Shown here: positions 6,956-14,206 of the stretch, in pieces | How positions within the stretch are numbered: the stretch's first letter is position 1 | How the letters are laid out: each line of letters begins with the position of its first letter | Assembly: GCA_017404515.1 (NCBI GenBank) | Contig: JAFRCG010000026.1 | Location: 1 to 37,988 of the forward strand | DNA from: Candidatus Saccharimonadota bacterium | GTDB taxonomy: Bacteria > Patescibacteriota > Saccharimonadia > Saccharimonadales > Saccharimonadaceae | DNA: 37,988 nucleotides | Direction: 5' to 3' | The notes under the pieces: model-generated | Seen by the model: only the letters and a program-made list of their open reading frames with translations | What the model was told of the DNA's origin: nothing | Databases searched by the model: none | Made by a program: the position numbers and the translations under genes

Positions 6956-8244
6956 TAGTATAGCCCTCTTTTCTCGCGTCTTTTAATATAAACTGTCTCT
7001 CTACGAGGAAGATTCTTGGCGTTAGCAGGATCGTCTAGCAATTTCTCTACCAACCACTCTAGATACTGGCTTCCCTTAAACACAATTACTTCCTCTCCGG
7101 TAGTATGTTCCTTAATAAACTTTAGGGCTTGTTTAACATCGTCAAGTGCTACAACATTTATCTTCTTTTTGTCAAGAATAGGTTTAGTGTATTTTTTGGT
7201 CCTTCGGCCAACTAGTACCACCTGTTCTGGCTTGGTGGCAATAATCGCTTCTGCCAGTTTGGCGTGCTCTTCGCCCTCAATTTTGCCTTGTTCTATCATG
7301 TCGCCCAAAACTAGCCACAGGTGACGACTTTTCATCTGGGCGGCCATTTCCAGAATAGACTCTACGCTGATAAGATGCGCATTGTAGCTACTATCAATCA
7401 GCGTGAGGCCATTTTTCCCCTTAAAATAAGAGCTGCGGCCAGGTGGTAGTGGCATTTTGGAAAAGTCTGGATTAACCTTGACTTTCAAATATTCACATAA
7501 TTTTTCCAGCATGGTTAGCTGAATCGCCAAATCTCTAGGCTGCGGAGAGGCAAAATGGAAGGTGGTTTTGCCGATAATGTAATCGGTAGAAGTAGGGGTA
7601 ATAACATAGCCTTTCAAATCAGACTTGTGGCACTCTATCACCTCAGCCTTGATATTGTGATGTTTTTTGATTTTTTCCAGGGCTTTAGTCATGAGATAGA
7701 TGTCGCCGTCGATGTAAATCTTCTTCTTGGTGTATTGAGGTAGCATGGCAAATTCGTGTGTGATAGCACGGTCTATATCTCTGAATTCTCCGTTTTCTAC
7801 CTGATTTTCATACTGAATAGCATGAGAGCGGCCAAGAGAAATCCACAGTGTAGCCTCCGGACGAAGCCATTTAGCCAAAAATTCGGTCTCGTGCGGGCGC
7901 TCGCCGTCAATCTCTACCACATAAAACTCCCCCTTTCTAGTGTAAAATAGAGATTTTATAGGAACTAGGATGACTAGCCAGAGCCAACGCAGCTTACTGC
8001 CAGTAACACCATGAGTGCCAACAAGGTCGAAGGCAATACCAAAAGCAGAGTTGGCATCGTGAGAATAGTGGGCTTTTTCTCCTAATTGATATTCCATCAT
8101 GTGCAGCATGGTGGTCTTACCTACAGAGCCAGTAATGGCTATCACCCGAGGGTGCCAGCGTTTAAAAGAGAGGTTTGCAAAGAATCGGAAATACCCCGCA
8201 GCAACAAAATAGAATTTTTTCTTCATCCGAGCCACAAAACTCAT
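6955..8244 (-). CDS. Mur ligase family protein (MurF-like, lacks the N-terminal domain)
   Basis: This 429-residue ATP-dependent Mur ligase has its P-loop GSVGKTT at residues 39-45, followed by an HDANSAFGIAFDL stretch typical of MurF-type enzymes. A C-terminal ligase domain follows, with GDMIEQG, VVLVGRRTKKY and EEVIVFKGSQYLEWLVEKLL. MurF adds D-Ala-D-Ala to the UDP-MurNAc tripeptide. Here the P-loop is only ~39 residues from the start, so the usual N-terminal UDP-sugar-binding domain (about 80-100 residues) is missing. A short basic and hydrophobic segment (RMKKKFYFVAAGYFRFFANL) takes its place. It may act on a different, possibly membrane-bound, substrate. It is the first gene of the envelope operon, with a -10 box only 6 nt before the ATG, so its mRNA is probably leaderless. 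Confidence 0.78.
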   Translation of the reverse strand: MSFVARMKKKFYFVAAGYFRFFANLSFKRWHPRVIAITGSVGKTTMLHMMEYQLGEKAHYSHDANSAFGIAFDLVGTHGVTGSKLRWLWLVILVPIKSLFYTRKGEFYVVEIDGERPHETEFLAKWLRPEATLWISLGRSHAIQYENQVENGEFRDIDRAITHEFAMLPQYTKKKIYIDGDIYLMTKALEKIKKHHNIKAEVIECHKSDLKGYVITPTSTDYIIGKTTFHFASPQPRDLAIQLTMLEKLCEYLKVKVNPDFSKMPLPPGRSSYFKGKNGLTLIDSSYNAHLISVESILEMAAQMKSRHLWLVLGDMIEQGKIEGEEHAKLAEAIIATKPEQVVLVGRRTKKYTKPILDKKKINVVALDDVKQALKFIKEHTTGEEVIVFKGSQYLEWLVEKLLDDPANAKNLPRRETVYIKRREKRGLY

Positions 8245-8250
8245 AGATTA

Positions 8251-8256
8251 ATTATA
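8251..8256 (-). promoter_or_regulatory. -10 box 6 nt before the Mur ligase ATG (leaderless)
   Basis: The minus strand reads TGTTATAAT, then TAATCT, then ATG. The extended -10 (TGn-TATAAT) places the transcription start at or within a base or two of the start codon. A TTGTCT 18 bp upstream could be the -35. No ribosome-binding site fits. Confidence 0.65.
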
Positions 8257-8321
8257 ACACGAAACTAGAAACGGAGACAAAATAGACTGCTAGACTTTTA
8301 CTAGATTGATACTGGTTATAC

Positions 8322-8350
8322 TTGACTTTTTTAGAGATGTGTGGTATAAT
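8322..8350 (+). promoter_or_regulatory. Sigma70-type promoter of the 8436 orphan gene
   Basis: TTGACT (8322-8327), 17-bp spacer, TATAAT (8345-8350), with TGTGG just before the -10 (extended -10). The start would be near 8357, leaving an ~80-nt leader that contains a CTTATCA/TGATAAG hairpin. Confidence 0.8.
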
Positions 8351-8435
8351 GTAAGCATAGTCGGTATCTTATCAATCTGATAAGAGAAAACTAGAAAGTT
8401 GAACTAGTAAACTTATAGATCATAGGAGGTGGGAA

Positions 8436-8777
8436 ATGATCGAAATAAAGGCATACGAAGTCGAAGGACTCAAAGAAAGATGTGTAGCTAGTTTAGCGGG
8501 CATTTATAATTTAAGCAAATTGGTGGAGCAGCTTAAGTTCCACGGATATCAGGTCCCAACGGATGTCGAAGAGTATTTCGACTGGGACCGTTTTATTGAT
8601 GAAGCCGACATTAACGAAGCACACTTCATGGTAGAAGGTGCCGATGCGGTAATCGACGGGATCAATAAAAAAGTGGAACTTTTGACCAAGCATGCAAAAG
8701 CAGCACTTTTTATGTGCTCTCAGGCAGAAAAACAGATGCTTGCTCATAGTTTCTCTACTGTCAAAAAATTTGCTTAA
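8436..8777 (+). CDS. Unrecognised small protein (113 aa), free-standing orphan gene
   Basis: I do not recognise this protein. It is 113 residues, soluble and mixed alpha-helical, with an acidic middle (VEEYFDWDRFIDEADINEAHF) and a Lys-rich C-terminal third. There is no signal peptide, membrane segment or obvious catalytic motif. It is convincingly expressed on paper: consensus promoter at 8322-8350, the near-perfect ribosome-binding site TAGGAGGTG 6 nt before the ATG, and a strong terminator right after the stop. It lies opposite to the housekeeping genes, between the divergent envelope operon and the convergent rpsJ. It is one of eight genes here with this self-contained architecture. Confidence 0.8.
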   Translation: MIEIKAYEVEGLKERCVASLAGIYNLSKLVEQLKFHGYQVPTDVEEYFDWDRFIDEADINEAHFMVEGADAVIDGINKKVELLTKHAKAALFMCSQAEKQMLAHSFSTVKKFA

Positions 8778-8779
8778 CA

Positions 8780-8815
8780 AAAATCCCCCTGGCACTAAGC
8801 TAGGGGGTATTTTTA
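8780..8815. terminator. Bidirectional terminator between the 8436 gene and rpsJ
   Basis: CCCCCTGGC and GCTAGGGGG form a stem, with A-rich sequence on one side and TATTTTTAT on the other. It serves the plus-strand orphan and, read backwards, rpsJ. Confidence 0.8.
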
Positions 8816-8820
8816 TGCGA

Positions 8821-9171
8821 TTACATCTTGATTTCTGCGTCTACGCCAGCTGGCAAAGAGAGATTTTGCAAGCTATCGATAGTCTTTGGGGTGGCACCCA
8901 AGATGTCGATAAGACGCTTGTGGACTTTCATTTCAAAAGCCTCACCACCGGTCTTGTAGACATGTGGGGATTTGACCACGGTGAAAGTGCTACGCTTGGT
9001 AGGAAGTGGCACTGGCCCAGATACGCTAGCACCGGTGCGGATAGCAGTATCTACGATCTGCTTGGCACTCTGATCAATCACGCGGTGATCATAAGCTTTT
9101 AGTCTGATACGAATTTTGAGGCCTTCGTTTTTATTAGCCTTGGTGGTTTTGGCGGATTTTGCTTCTGCCAT
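8821..9171 (-). CDS. rpsJ: 30S ribosomal protein S10
   Basis: From the ATG at 9171 the protein has 116 residues. Recognisable S10 features are [49 protein letters not shown] and the C-terminal [13 protein letters not shown]10 is a small-subunit protein and also partners NusB in antitermination. A longer reading frame extends upstream to 9207, but the start at 9171 is preferred: it has AAAGGA 5 nt upstream and gives the normal length with a typical short Ala/Lys-rich N terminus. In many bacteria rpsJ follows tuf. Here the order is kept but it is separated from tuf by three unrecognised minus-strand genes and a plus-strand one. Confidence 0.95.
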   Translation of the reverse strand: MAEAKSAKTTKANKNEGLKIRIRLKAYDHRVIDQSAKQIVDTAIRTGASVSGPVPLPTKRSTFTVVKSPHVYKTGGEAFEMKVHKRLIDILGATPKTIDSLQNLSLPAGVDAEIKM

Positions 9172-9275
9172 ATTATCCTTTCTTGCCTTGCGGCTTGCTA
9201 GCTCCATAACCTCAGATTGCGTCTAGACGCGCCTTCGATGAGTTTTTGGGGCTCATGTTTAATAACTGTAACTTT

Positions 9276-9304
9276 ATATTACACCATTTTAGCTAATTTG
9301 TCAA
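9276..9304 (-). promoter_or_regulatory. rpsJ promoter
   Basis: On the minus strand: TTGACA (9304-9299), 17-bp spacer ending TGGTG, TAATAT (9281-9276). The ~100-nt leader that follows contains a perfect 12-bp palindrome, GCGTCTAGACGC (9217-9228). Confidence 0.72.
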
Positions 9305-9336
9305 AACAAAAATCCCAGAGTATAAACTCTGGGATT
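9305..9336 (-). terminator. Terminator of the 9345 orphan gene
   Basis: An 11-bp perfect stem AATCCCAGAGT / ACTCTGGGATT with a 4-nt loop is followed on the minus strand by TTTGTTTT. It sits next to the rpsJ -35 box, so transcript end and start abut. Confidence 0.82.
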
Positions 9337-9344
9337 AGTGCAAT

Positions 9345-9605
9345 TCAGTCGCCATAAAGAGCGTTGAAATCATAGGTGCTCTTGATGTAATTTGCGTGCT
9401 GTCTGGTAGCAGCAATAGCCTGTTCTATGATTTCTGCTGACACATTCTCTGGTATTTCCGCAAACTCATAGGTTTTAACCCAGATTTTGCCCAGATCTTG
9501 GCCGTTCCTAAAAAGATGCCAGTGCGGCATCTCCGCAGTACAGTCAGTCTTTTTGTGATCCACTGCCAGATAAAAGCCATCTTTCAATATTTTGTTGAAT
9601 CTCAA
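9345..9605 (-). CDS. Unrecognised small protein (86 aa), TTG start
   Basis: I do not recognise this protein. It is 86 residues and soluble, with an aromatic- and His-rich first half (FYLAVDHKK, AEMPHWHLFRNGQ) followed by GKIWVKTYEFAEIPENVSAE and a helical end. The start is a TTG behind the strong ribosome-binding site AAAGGGGGTGGAG, almost the same string as in the gene upstream at 10104. The two form a small bicistronic unit: the upstream gene ends 22 bp before, and a terminator follows. No catalytic motif, membrane segment or signal peptide is visible. Confidence 0.68.
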   Translation of the reverse strand: MRFNKILKDGFYLAVDHKKTDCTAEMPHWHLFRNGQDLGKIWVKTYEFAEIPENVSAEIIEQAIAATRQHANYIKSTYDFNALYGD

Positions 9606-9627
9606 TTCTCCACCCCCTTTGCGAGAA

Positions 9628-10104
9628 TTAGAAACGCTTTGCGCCTGGTCCCTGGAATTGGCGCTGGGCTCCTTTTAACAGCATCCTTGAAATAGCGTCA
9701 TACCAGTCACAGTCATCTGAGCTGCTCCTTGAGGCCTGAGGATATTTGGTCCGCATCTCGTCCAGCGACAGAGGTGTCTGACCGTCCAAACCCAGGTAGT
9801 CCCTAAGGAAAGAATAGCCATAGCATCTGGACTGGCGCTCTTTGCTGATGGTGGAATCATAGGAATTGGCTGTCACGATAACCTTACGCATGGGCTTTCT
9901 GGTGTCGTCAGGCGGAATAACGGTCATGTAGTAGCCTTCCTCGATTGAAAACCGGAAGTTCTCCAGCTTGTGGATAGCATCTTCCATCTGTTCGCAGACA
10001 CCATCACGATTCATAATTCCCGGCCCAAAGATGCCTTCCATCAGCGCACGGTATTTTTGCTCCTGTGGAGCATTTCTGATTTGTTGAATTGCATTAAGGT
10101 CCAT
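9628..10104 (-). CDS. Unrecognised protein (158 aa)
   Basis: I do not recognise this protein. It is 158 residues, soluble and moderately charged, and Ser- and Asp-rich near the end (SRSSSDDCDWYDAISRML). The middle holds VIPPDDTRKPMRKVIVTANSYD, which could be a beta hairpin. There is no membrane segment or known motif. The ATG follows AAAGGGGGTG 5 nt upstream, and an extended -10 box (TGGTATAAT) lies about 42 bp upstream. It is probably co-transcribed with the 86-residue gene downstream. Two Cys and several Trp/Tyr residues are present but not in a recognised metal site. Confidence 0.7.
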   Translation of the reverse strand: MDLNAIQQIRNAPQEQKYRALMEGIFGPGIMNRDGVCEQMEDAIHKLENFRFSIEEGYYMTVIPPDDTRKPMRKVIVTANSYDSTISKERQSRCYGYSFLRDYLGLDGQTPLSLDEMRTKYPQASRSSSDDCDWYDAISRMLLKGAQRQFQGPGAKRF

Positions 10105-10145
10105 TGCAACACCCCCTTTGAAAAAATATTTACAACAACTTTTCG

Positions 10146-10151
10146 ATTATA
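10146..10151 (-). promoter_or_regulatory. Extended -10 box for the 10104/9605 gene pair
   Basis: TATGG precedes TATAAT on the minus strand, an extended -10 with a poor -35. It lies back to back with the plus-strand promoter at 10194-10221. Confidence 0.65.
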
Positions 10152-10193
10152 CCATAATTCCAGGAAAAATGGAAGAGTGGAAACTGATTATTC

Positions 10194-10221
10194 TTGATTT
10201 TTAGTGTAAGTATGATATAAT
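10194..10221 (+). promoter_or_regulatory. Promoter of the 10266 orphan gene
   Basis: TTGATT (10194-10199), 16-bp spacer, TATAAT (10216-10221) with TGA before it (extended -10). Confidence 0.72.
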
Positions 10222-10265
10222 AAGGGATGTAACTGTAGTAGTTTCGTACTTTAGGAGGGAAGATA

Positions 10266-10868
10266 ATGACAATAGACGAAATCTACGCTGCAAAAGGGCC
10301 GATCCCGGCCAAAAGCCTGAAAGTCACTGCAATGGCGGATTTTCCGCAACAATTAATGGCAAAAGTAGAGGGAGATTATCCTCTGCCGGAAGCACTGATG
10401 CAATTGAGGGCGATTGTGCCGAAAAATTTTCAACCGGACGAATTGCCCGAGTTGATCATAATTGGGTATGATGATGTGGGACGGAGTTGGATCGAGAACA
10501 ACCCATTCCCTGACACCGTGCTGGATGTCGCTGATAGCACAAAAGTAGAAGAAGCCATCAGCGATTCAAGACGCCCGCACGGTGAAGCAGTAAGACTGGA
10601 GATAATCGACCCCTGGGTCGACAAATCACCGGTAATAGCCGTTTTTGAAAGAGTCCGCGATGGCGATGTGCCCACAGAGGATTGGGCGCTCAAATTCATC
10701 CAGGCCCGCTCAGATGAGTATATGGCTATATTGGGTGAGCTGAGAGAGAACGGAGACCTTGACCTGTTGCCAGAAGCAGACACTGCGGAAAGAATAGAGT
10801 TCTTGGAAGGATTTATAGGGCTCACTATTCGCAGAATCCCGATAAGACACACAGTGTTCCTCACATAA
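10266..10868 (+). CDS. Unrecognised acidic protein (200 aa), free-standing orphan gene
   Basis: I do not recognise this protein. It is 200 residues, acidic and soluble, with Pro-rich turns (PIPAKSLKVTAMADFP, NPFPDTVLDVAD) and a helical C-terminal half (YMAILGELRENGDLDLLPEAD). No membrane segment, signal or catalytic motif is seen. It has its own promoter, the strong ribosome-binding site TAGGAGGG 7 nt before the ATG, and a strong terminator directly after the stop. It is transcribed against the surrounding minus-strand genes. Base and codon use look different from the translation genes nearby (more CTG, GAC and CCG), suggesting a foreign origin, though no count was done. Confidence 0.75.
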   Translation: MTIDEIYAAKGPIPAKSLKVTAMADFPQQLMAKVEGDYPLPEALMQLRAIVPKNFQPDELPELIIIGYDDVGRSWIENNPFPDTVLDVADSTKVEEAISDSRRPHGEAVRLEIIDPWVDKSPVIAVFERVRDGDVPTEDWALKFIQARSDEYMAILGELRENGDLDLLPEADTAERIEFLEGFIGLTIRRIPIRHTVFLT

Positions 10869-10869
10869 C

Positions 10870-10904
10870 AAAAAAGCCTCTTGGATATTCCAAGGGGCTT
10901 TTTC
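10870..10904. terminator. Bidirectional terminator between two convergent orphan genes
   Basis: AAGCCTCTTGG and CCAAGGGGCTT form the stem, with runs of A on the left and T on the right. It can end both the 10266 gene and the minus-strand gene ending at 10918. Confidence 0.8.
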
Positions 10905-10917
10905 TTGGTGCGTTATA

Positions 10918-11970
10918 TTATCTATTATTAGATTCGGCAATAATTTTATCTTTTGTTTGATGACGCTCTATTCGATATGCTTCTTCGTACTCTTCCCGTG
11001 TCATTTGACGAATGCGATTGCCTTCAACTTTTGTGTATTTGTATTTATCATGCATTATACCGTCATCAATTTCTTCAATCAAATCCCATCCTTCGCGCGC
11101 ATTCCCAGCAAGTTCCATAATGTTGCTAGTCAAAAGATTGAGGTATTGACGCGACTCTTCGGGCATAGATTCTAATTTGGAATAATAAATTTTGTCTGCG
11201 TCCTCTCCGTATTTTTCGCGAAATGTCTTCCTCAAATATTTTCTCTGATTAGCCTTTCCATCTCCATCATATGTCATGAAATTGATAATTTTTACGCCAT
11301 TTCCATAGTCTTCCGGAAATAAATCCGCTCCAGTTTTTTCGTCGACCACACCATCTAAGATGTTTTGGTCAACGCGTGCTTCAAACCATTGCTCCGCTGA
11401 GTCTGTAAACATCTTGTAATGTATTCCTGGATGGTCTGTGTTGAACTCATCGGTCGCATAACGCGCCATTTGGATCGTTGTCACAATCGCAGAACGAATA
11501 TTTTCATCGAGTTTTTCCCTTTTTTCTTTCAAGTCTTCTGGATATTTAAGAAATTTTATGGCATCATCATGGCTTGCTTCTTTTGCCTCATCTCCAAACA
11601 AGATTTCGTAATCCTCAACTTCACCATCCTCGTCAAGAAATTCTTTCATGTAGGCATTGCGAAAATCTCCACTAGCAATACTCTTTTTGAACTCATCTAT
11701 CTGCGAAGTTGTGTCAACATTAAGATATTTGGCTCTTTTTTCGTAGTCACGAATCATTCTATCTGCCCACTGTTTTATTTTTGAATTAAGAAAACTATAT
11801 TCAGTTACATATTCGGCATCAAGTTCCTTCGATTTTTCAGTTTCCGAATTTTCCGCTAATTCTTCGGCTTTATTTGCGGCATCTGCGAGTTCCGAGACAA
11901 CATCCCATCCGTTATTTATTTTATTTCCATCATTGTGTTGCGCTTCACCGTTATTCGAGTAATCTTCCAT
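10918..11970 (-). CDS. Unrecognised acidic protein (350 aa) under a poly-G promoter
   Basis: I do not recognise this protein. It is 350 residues, highly charged and mostly helical. An N-terminal low-complexity acidic stretch (SELADAANKAEELAENSE) is followed by long helical segments such as KQWADRMIRDYEKRAKYLN and TREEYEEAYRIERHQTKDK. A more globular middle contains PGIHYKMFTDSAEQWFEARV and GNGVKIINFMTYDGDG. There is no signal peptide or membrane segment. It is more AT-rich than its neighbours. The ATG at 11970 has AAGGA about 10 nt upstream. The remarkable part is the promoter: nine G residues lie between the -35 and -10 boxes (12002-12031), the layout of a slipped-strand phase-variable promoter. 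This hints at a product whose amount is varied within the population. Confidence 0.78.
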   Translation of the reverse strand: MEDYSNNGEAQHNDGNKINNGWDVVSELADAANKAEELAENSETEKSKELDAEYVTEYSFLNSKIKQWADRMIRDYEKRAKYLNVDTTSQIDEFKKSIASGDFRNAYMKEFLDEDGEVEDYEILFGDEAKEASHDDAIKFLKYPEDLKEKREKLDENIRSAIVTTIQMARYATDEFNTDHPGIHYKMFTDSAEQWFEARVDQNILDGVVDEKTGADLFPEDYGNGVKIINFMTYDGDGKANQRKYLRKTFREKYGEDADKIYYSKLESMPEESRQYLNLLTSNIMELAGNAREGWDLIEEIDDGIMHDKYKYTKVEGNRIRQMTREEYEEAYRIERHQTKDKIIAESNNR

Positions 11971-12001
11971 CTTTATATTTTCCTTATGTTTTGTTCTTTT
12001 A

Positions 12002-12031
12002 ATGATACCCCCCCCCGGGCATTTTTGTCAA
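12002..12031 (-). promoter_or_regulatory. Poly-G spacer promoter (probable phase-variable switch)
   Basis: On the minus strand: TTGACA (12031-12026), an 18-nt spacer made of AAAATGCCC plus G9, then TATCAT (12007-12002). The tract is C9 at 12008-12016 on the plus strand. Losing one G would give the optimal 17-bp spacing. Homopolymer tracts at this exact place control phase variation of surface proteins in Neisseria and others. It drives the unrecognised 350-residue protein. Confidence 0.78.
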
Positions 12032-12044
12032 GAAAGACCACCAC

Positions 12045-12072
12045 AAAAAATCGCCCCGAAGGGCGATTTTTT
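12045..12072. terminator. Bidirectional terminator downstream of tuf
   Basis: AAAAAATCGCCC / GGGCGATTTTTT with a CGAA loop, A-run on one side and T-run on the other. It ends tuf on the minus strand. Confidence 0.85.
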
Positions 12073-12103
12073 GGAATTGGAAAGATAGAACTTTCTACTT
12101 CGA

Positions 12104-13288
12104 TTATTTGATGATCTTGGTGATAACACCAGAACCAACGGTCTTGCCACCTTCGCGGATAGCAAAGCGGTCGTTGTTGTTCATAGCGATAGGAGCCAAG
12201 AGTTTGACCTTGAAGGTAACAGTATCGCCAGGCATGACAATTTCCTTGTCAGCTGGAAGCTCTACCTCACCAGTAACATCGGTGGTGCGGAAGTAGAACT
12301 GTGGCTTGTAACCCTTGGAGAATGGAGTGTGGCGGCCGCCTTCCTCTTTCTTCAAGATGTAAACTTCACCTTCAAACTCGGTATGTGGGGTGATGGTGCC
12401 TGGTTTGGCAATCACCTGGCCACGCTCGATCTGCTCGCGCTCAATACCGCGGAGAAGAAGACCAGCGTTATCGCCAGCTTGGCCCTGATCAAGAGTCTTG
12501 TGGAAGGCTTCGATACCGGTAACAACAGATTTCTGAGTATCTCTGAGACCGACGATTTCTACTTCGTCGTTCAATTTGACAACACCTTGCTCGATACGAC
12601 CAGTAGCAACAGTACCACGGCCTTTGATGGAGAAGACATCCTCAATAGGCATGAGGAATGGCTTGTCTAGATCGTGCTCTGGAATGTCAAAGTATTCATC
12701 CATAGCTTTGACAAGATCCATGATAGCTTGTTCGTTCTCTGGATCACCCTCAAGAGCCTTAGTAGCAGAACCCTTGATGATTGGAGCGTTGTCGCCATCA
12801 AAGCCATATTTGTTAAGAAGTTCGCGAACATCCATCTCTACTAGTTCAACTAGTTCTGGATCAGCGAGGTCCATCTTGTTCAAAAATACGATGATTTTTG
12901 GAACATTCACCTGGTGAGCAAGAAGGACATGCTCGCGGGTCTGTGGAAGTGGACCATCATTAGCGGCGACTACTAGAATAGCACCATCGATCTGGGCAGC
13001 ACCGGTAATCATGTTCTTGATGTAATCGGCGTGGCCTGGCATATCGACGTGAGCGTAGTGACGCTTTTCGGACTCATACTCCTGGTGAGAGGTAGCGATG
13101 GTGATACCACGAGCTTTCTCTTCTGGAGCGTTGTCGATTTGGTCGTAAGCGACTGGTTTGTTAACTTCGGAAGGAAGTTTCTTTGCTAGGACTGCAGTGA
13201 TAGCTGCAGTAAGAGTGGTCTTACCATGGTCAACATGGCCCATGGTGCCAACATTAATGTGAGGTTTGGAACGGTCAAAATCTGCCAT
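12104..13288 (-). CDS. tuf: Elongation factor Tu
   Basis: The 394-residue GTPase delivers aminoacyl-tRNA to the ribosome. All G motifs are present: [10 protein letters not shown] (P-loop, about residues 17-26), the switch region with [21 protein letters not shown] and the GSATKAL region. Domains 2 and 3 are complete, with [29 protein letters not shown] and the C-terminal [18 protein letters not shown]. Length is normal. The start has AAGGAG 8 nt upstream. It lies downstream of fusA as in a classical str operon, but a plus-strand orphan gene (13552-14157) is wedged between them, so tuf must have its own promoter in 13289-13400. Confidence 0.98.
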   Translation of the reverse strand: MADFDRSKPHINVGTMGHVDHGKTTLTAAITAVLAKKLPSEVNKPVAYDQIDNAPEEKARGITIATSHQEYESEKRHYAHVDMPGHADYIKNMITGAAQIDGAILVVAANDGPLPQTREHVLLAHQVNVPKIIVFLNKMDLADPELVELVEMDVRELLNKYGFDGDNAPIIKGSATKALEGDPENEQAIMDLVKAMDEYFDIPEHDLDKPFLMPIEDVFSIKGRGTVATGRIEQGVVKLNDEVEIVGLRDTQKSVVTGIEAFHKTLDQGQAGDNAGLLLRGIEREQIERGQVIAKPGTITPHTEFEGEVYILKKEEGGRHTPFSKGYKPQFYFRTTDVTGEVELPADKEIVMPGDTVTFKVKLLAPIAMNNNDRFAIREGGKTVGSGVITKIIK

Positions 13289-13551
13289 TCTTATTATCTC
13301 CTTTTGTTATTAATTGTCGGGAGCACTAATAAAAACCAGCTCCAGACACTTGAAATTATTTTATATTATTTTGAGAACTTTGTAAAGTGTTTTTAGCTGG
13401 TTTTTCTAAAAAGCTTAACTTATAAAAATAACCAGCCAAAATGTTGAGCACTGCAAATTTTCCGCACTGATGAGGCTCGTTTGCGATTTGCAATCTTCCA
13501 TGCTAAAATTTACACAGAAAACATTTTGTTTCGTCCTTTAGGAGGTGTGTT
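13289..13551. promoter_or_regulatory. tuf leader and divergent orphan promoter region
   Basis: The minus strand carries AT-rich tuf promoter candidates around 13355-13385 (TTTACA ... TATAAA) and a leader in which AACCAGCT and AGCTGGTT can pair. On the plus strand a promoter for the 13552 gene reads TTGCGA (13481-13486), 17-bp spacer, TAAAAT (13504-13509) with TGC before it. The ribosome-binding site TTAGGAGGTG precedes the ATG. Confidence 0.55.
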
Positions 13552-14157
13552 ATGAGTGTAAATTTACAGGAATCTCCGGTGGGAACCAGCGTGATTAAAT
13601 TAGATGGCTTTGCTCACTTTTCTGATAGTAATTTTGACAAGGAGCAGCTTGCAATTGCGGTTTTACGCTGCGAAAATCACTGGCAAGACGGGCGGGAATG
13701 CCTGGCATTCCAAGAAAGAGCCACCTTTACGCTAAGGTGTCCGGAAAATTCTGACATCAGGTCTGTTTCCGAGCTCAAAAGTCGCATGGGTAGAGATTTT
13801 GCCAAATATCTTGGTTGCACCAGAAACGATATTCCGTCAAGTTTCTATCCGGAGTTAACTGGTAGCACGCGGATGTACAGAGAGCATGAGATGTTTTGCT
13901 GGTTGGATAATGTTACGGATGATCACACTTACAAACTGAAGGCTTTAGTGATCGAATTCCTCTGTGGCGAGATCGAACTTCTGCCGGAGGTGTCACTACT
14001 AAAAGTCCCAAATAGTAGCGTGACGGAGGAATACACTTTGTATTTCCGGCCTTTACTCAATCGGCTATTTGCCATCAGCTTGACATTTTCTAAGACCAAG
14101 CCGCATGTCAGGCTCGCTGGAGACACGGGAAAATATTTTATAGCTTTTCCGACATAA
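13552..14157 (+). CDS. Unrecognised protein (201 aa), orphan gene between fusA and tuf
   Basis: I do not recognise this protein. It is 201 residues, mixed alpha/beta and soluble, with five Cys residues (RCENHW, GRECLAF, LRCPEN, LGCTRN, EFLCGE) that are not spaced like a known zinc site. The C-terminal half looks beta-rich (EEYTLYFRPLLNRLFAISLTFS). No signal peptide or transmembrane segment is seen. It has a promoter at 13481-13509, the ribosome-binding site TAGGAGGTG 5 nt before the ATG, and a perfect-stem terminator after the stop. It is transcribed head-to-head with tuf and tail-to-tail with fusA, so it interrupts what is normally an uninterrupted fusA-tuf pair. Confidence 0.78.
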   Translation: MSVNLQESPVGTSVIKLDGFAHFSDSNFDKEQLAIAVLRCENHWQDGRECLAFQERATFTLRCPENSDIRSVSELKSRMGRDFAKYLGCTRNDIPSSFYPELTGSTRMYREHEMFCWLDNVTDDHTYKLKALVIEFLCGEIELLPEVSLLKVPNSSVTEEYTLYFRPLLNRLFAISLTFSKTKPHVRLAGDTGKYFIAFPT

Positions 14158-14165
14158 CCCCACCA

Positions 14166-14193
14166 AAAACACCCCTATTATAGGGGTGTTTTT
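14166..14193. terminator. Bidirectional terminator between fusA and the 13552 gene
   Basis: AAACACCCCTA / TAGGGGTGTTT perfect stem with a TTA loop and T-runs in both directions. Confidence 0.88.
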
Positions 14194-14206
14194 CATGTTG
14201 GGAAGA

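Noticed and set aside
8692-9102. 136-residue plus-strand ORF over the rpsJ region
   Set aside because: It crosses a terminator and lies antisense to rpsJ; a shadow frame.
9217-9228. Perfect 12-bp palindrome GCGTCTAGACGC in the rpsJ leader as an operator
   Set aside because: A single short dyad inside a transcribed leader without a second copy or a candidate regulator; too little to call.
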